From a candidate division WWE3 bacterium RIFOXYD1_FULL_39_9 (lineage in GTDB: Bacteria > Patescibacteriota > WWE3 > UBA101185 > UBA10185), in contig MEWG01000022.1 in assembly GCA_001773295.1 (NCBI GenBank), positions 40,141 through 61,772 on the forward strand: a stretch of DNA of 21,632 nt, given 5' to 3'. Every line of letters starts with the position of its first letter. Within the stretch, counting starts at the first letter, position 1. Of the stretch, positions 20,948 to 21,632 are shown in pieces. Position numbers and translations under genes: made by a program. The notes below the pieces were generated by a model, which did no database searches, was not told the origin of the DNA, and was given only the letters and a program-made list of their open reading frames with translations.

Positions 20948-21632
20948 CTAACTAAGCTCTAAAGACTTGAAATTCCTCTTAAAGAGCACGGCTGAGTACA
21001 ATCCCAGAATGACGGCAATAAGCAGTAATATATAGATATTTATATAAATGACCTGTTCCAGCGAGCCGTGAAACATATTTATAAGTACATATTGCGCGAT
21101 GACGCCGGGAAGTAGCAGTAGATAAATTCTGGTTTGATCTATTGCCAACATGAACATGACTAGGAAGTTGATAATTACGTAAATTCCTACAAAAACAGAA
21201 AACAGCGACAAGTATTTAACCGACTCCATAAATTTTGAACCGAAGAATATAAGTGTAATGTATCTTGGGAATATCAAATATACTAAAACTCCTGCGATAA
21301 CTGCCATTAACTGAAGAGACAAAAAGAAACCAAATGATTTAATTAATTTCTTGGTGTCATTTTTTACTGAAGAAATTTTCGGAAACATTACAACAGTTAT
21401 AGTGCCGGCACCGAATAATAATATTTTTCCGAGTGTTACAACACCTGCATAATATCCGGCAGTTTCCGCCTCAAAAAATCTTTTAACTAGAACAAGATCA
21501 ATGTTATTTAATAACATCATGCATAGATTTACCAACACAATGGGCATGATAAGTTTGAAAACATCGTTCAGCTCCGGTGACATCTTATTAAGCTCATTTC
21601 TTACATTTGTTAAATTCTTTTTGAGCAAGACT
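20948..21632 (-). CDS. Oligosaccharide flippase (Wzx/MATE-like), C-terminal half; 5' end beyond window
   Basis: The reverse strand is open from the window edge to the stop at 20948, giving about 228 codons of a polytopic membrane protein. Hydrophobic segments lie at roughly 25-50, 62-85, 100-125, 145-168, 172-190 and 195-217, counted from the TTG at 21628. LNNIDLVLVKRFFEAETAGYY near 40-60 and FGAGTITVVMFPKIS near 72-86 are typical of the start of the second half of Wzx/PST flippases: a charged NNIDL helix, then PxIS. About 200 N-terminal residues must lie past 21632; the TTG at 21628 is not a real start. It would move lipid-linked glycan across the membrane, working downstream of the cytoplasmic glycosyltransferases in this window. 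Confidence 0.85.
   Translation of the reverse strand, partial: VLLKKNLTNVRNELNKMSPELNDVFKLIMPIVLVNLCMMLLNNIDLVLVKRFFEAETAGYYAGVVTLGKILLFGAGTITVVMFPKISSVKNDTKKLIKSFGFFLSLQLMAVIAGVLVYLIFPRYITLIFFGSKFMESVKYLSLFSVFVGIYVIINFLVMFMLAIDQTRIYLLLLPGVIAQYVLINMFHGSLEQVIYINIYILLLIAVILGLYSAVLFKRNFKSLELS

Noticed and set aside
21616..21628. TTG at 21628 as the flippase start
   Set aside because: The frame stays open to the window edge and the protein begins in the second half of the family, so the true start lies outside.
1..21632. Alternative genetic code (UGA as glycine), as in some CPR lineages
   Set aside because: TGA is the natural stop for the aminotransferase, the Fcl-like gene and the GT-A-like gene, each ending where its family should end.
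1..21632. CRISPR arrays, insertion sequences, tRNA or rRNA genes
   Set aside because: No regularly spaced direct repeats, transposase motifs, terminal repeats or tRNA-like cloverleaf sequences were seen on reading; intergenic space is too small for most.

Overview
The window is an AT-rich bacterial chromosome segment packed with genes for cell-surface glycan synthesis: nucleotide-sugar enzymes, glycosyltransferases and a flippase. It also carries a small aspartate-metabolism block. Genes are close together or overlap, and no stretch over about 110 bases lacks a gene. TGA ends several ORFs (stops at 4367, 8897, 8903), so UGA is a normal stop; this argues against Gracilibacteria or Absconditabacteria. 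Compact genes, patchy Shine-Dalgarno use, an archaeal/fungal-type Asp-semialdehyde dehydrogenase and small GT-A proteins suggest a candidate-phyla-radiation-type bacterium (Microgenomates or WWE3-like). That placement is an impression, not a proof.

Layout. (A) 1-5530, minus strand: class I aminotransferase, IlvB-like ThDP enzyme, NAD-dependent epimerase/dehydratase, Zn-ribbon methyltransferase, and the N-terminal part of an AsnB-type asparagine synthetase (cut by the window edge). (B) 5587-8903, plus strand, divergent from A: ThrA-like aspartokinase without a homoserine dehydrogenase domain, Asp-semialdehyde dehydrogenase, and an unassigned GT-A-like protein. (C) 8897-12095, minus strand: GDP-mannose 4,6-dehydratase, a ColD-like 3-dehydratase with His in place of the PLP lysine, and a GDP-fucose synthase/ColC-like enzyme. 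Their order matches the GDP-L-colitose pathway. (D) 12197-16035, minus: DPM1-like transferase, AftB-like GT-C membrane glycosyltransferase, GT2. (E) 16081-19081, minus: [3Fe-4S]-type ferredoxin, TIM-barrel glycosidase-like protein, B12-binding-type radical SAM enzyme. (F) 19084-21632, minus: two GT2 enzymes and the C-terminal half of a Wzx/MATE-type flippase.

How they may work together (inference): GDP-mannose is converted to GDP-4-keto-3,6-dideoxymannose and then to GDP-colitose. The ThDP enzyme, epimerase and methyltransferase may make a second, possibly branched and methylated sugar. The soluble and polyprenol-linked glycosyltransferases assemble the unit, the flippase exports it, and the GT-C enzyme adds further sugars outside. 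The aspartate block (aminotransferase, kinase, semialdehyde dehydrogenase, Asn synthetase) is not obviously sugar metabolism. It lacks the next enzyme for Lys, Thr or Met, so its end product is the main open question. Several genes without a Shine-Dalgarno have sigma70-like -10 boxes ending 6-7 nt before the start codon, as expected for leaderless mRNAs.
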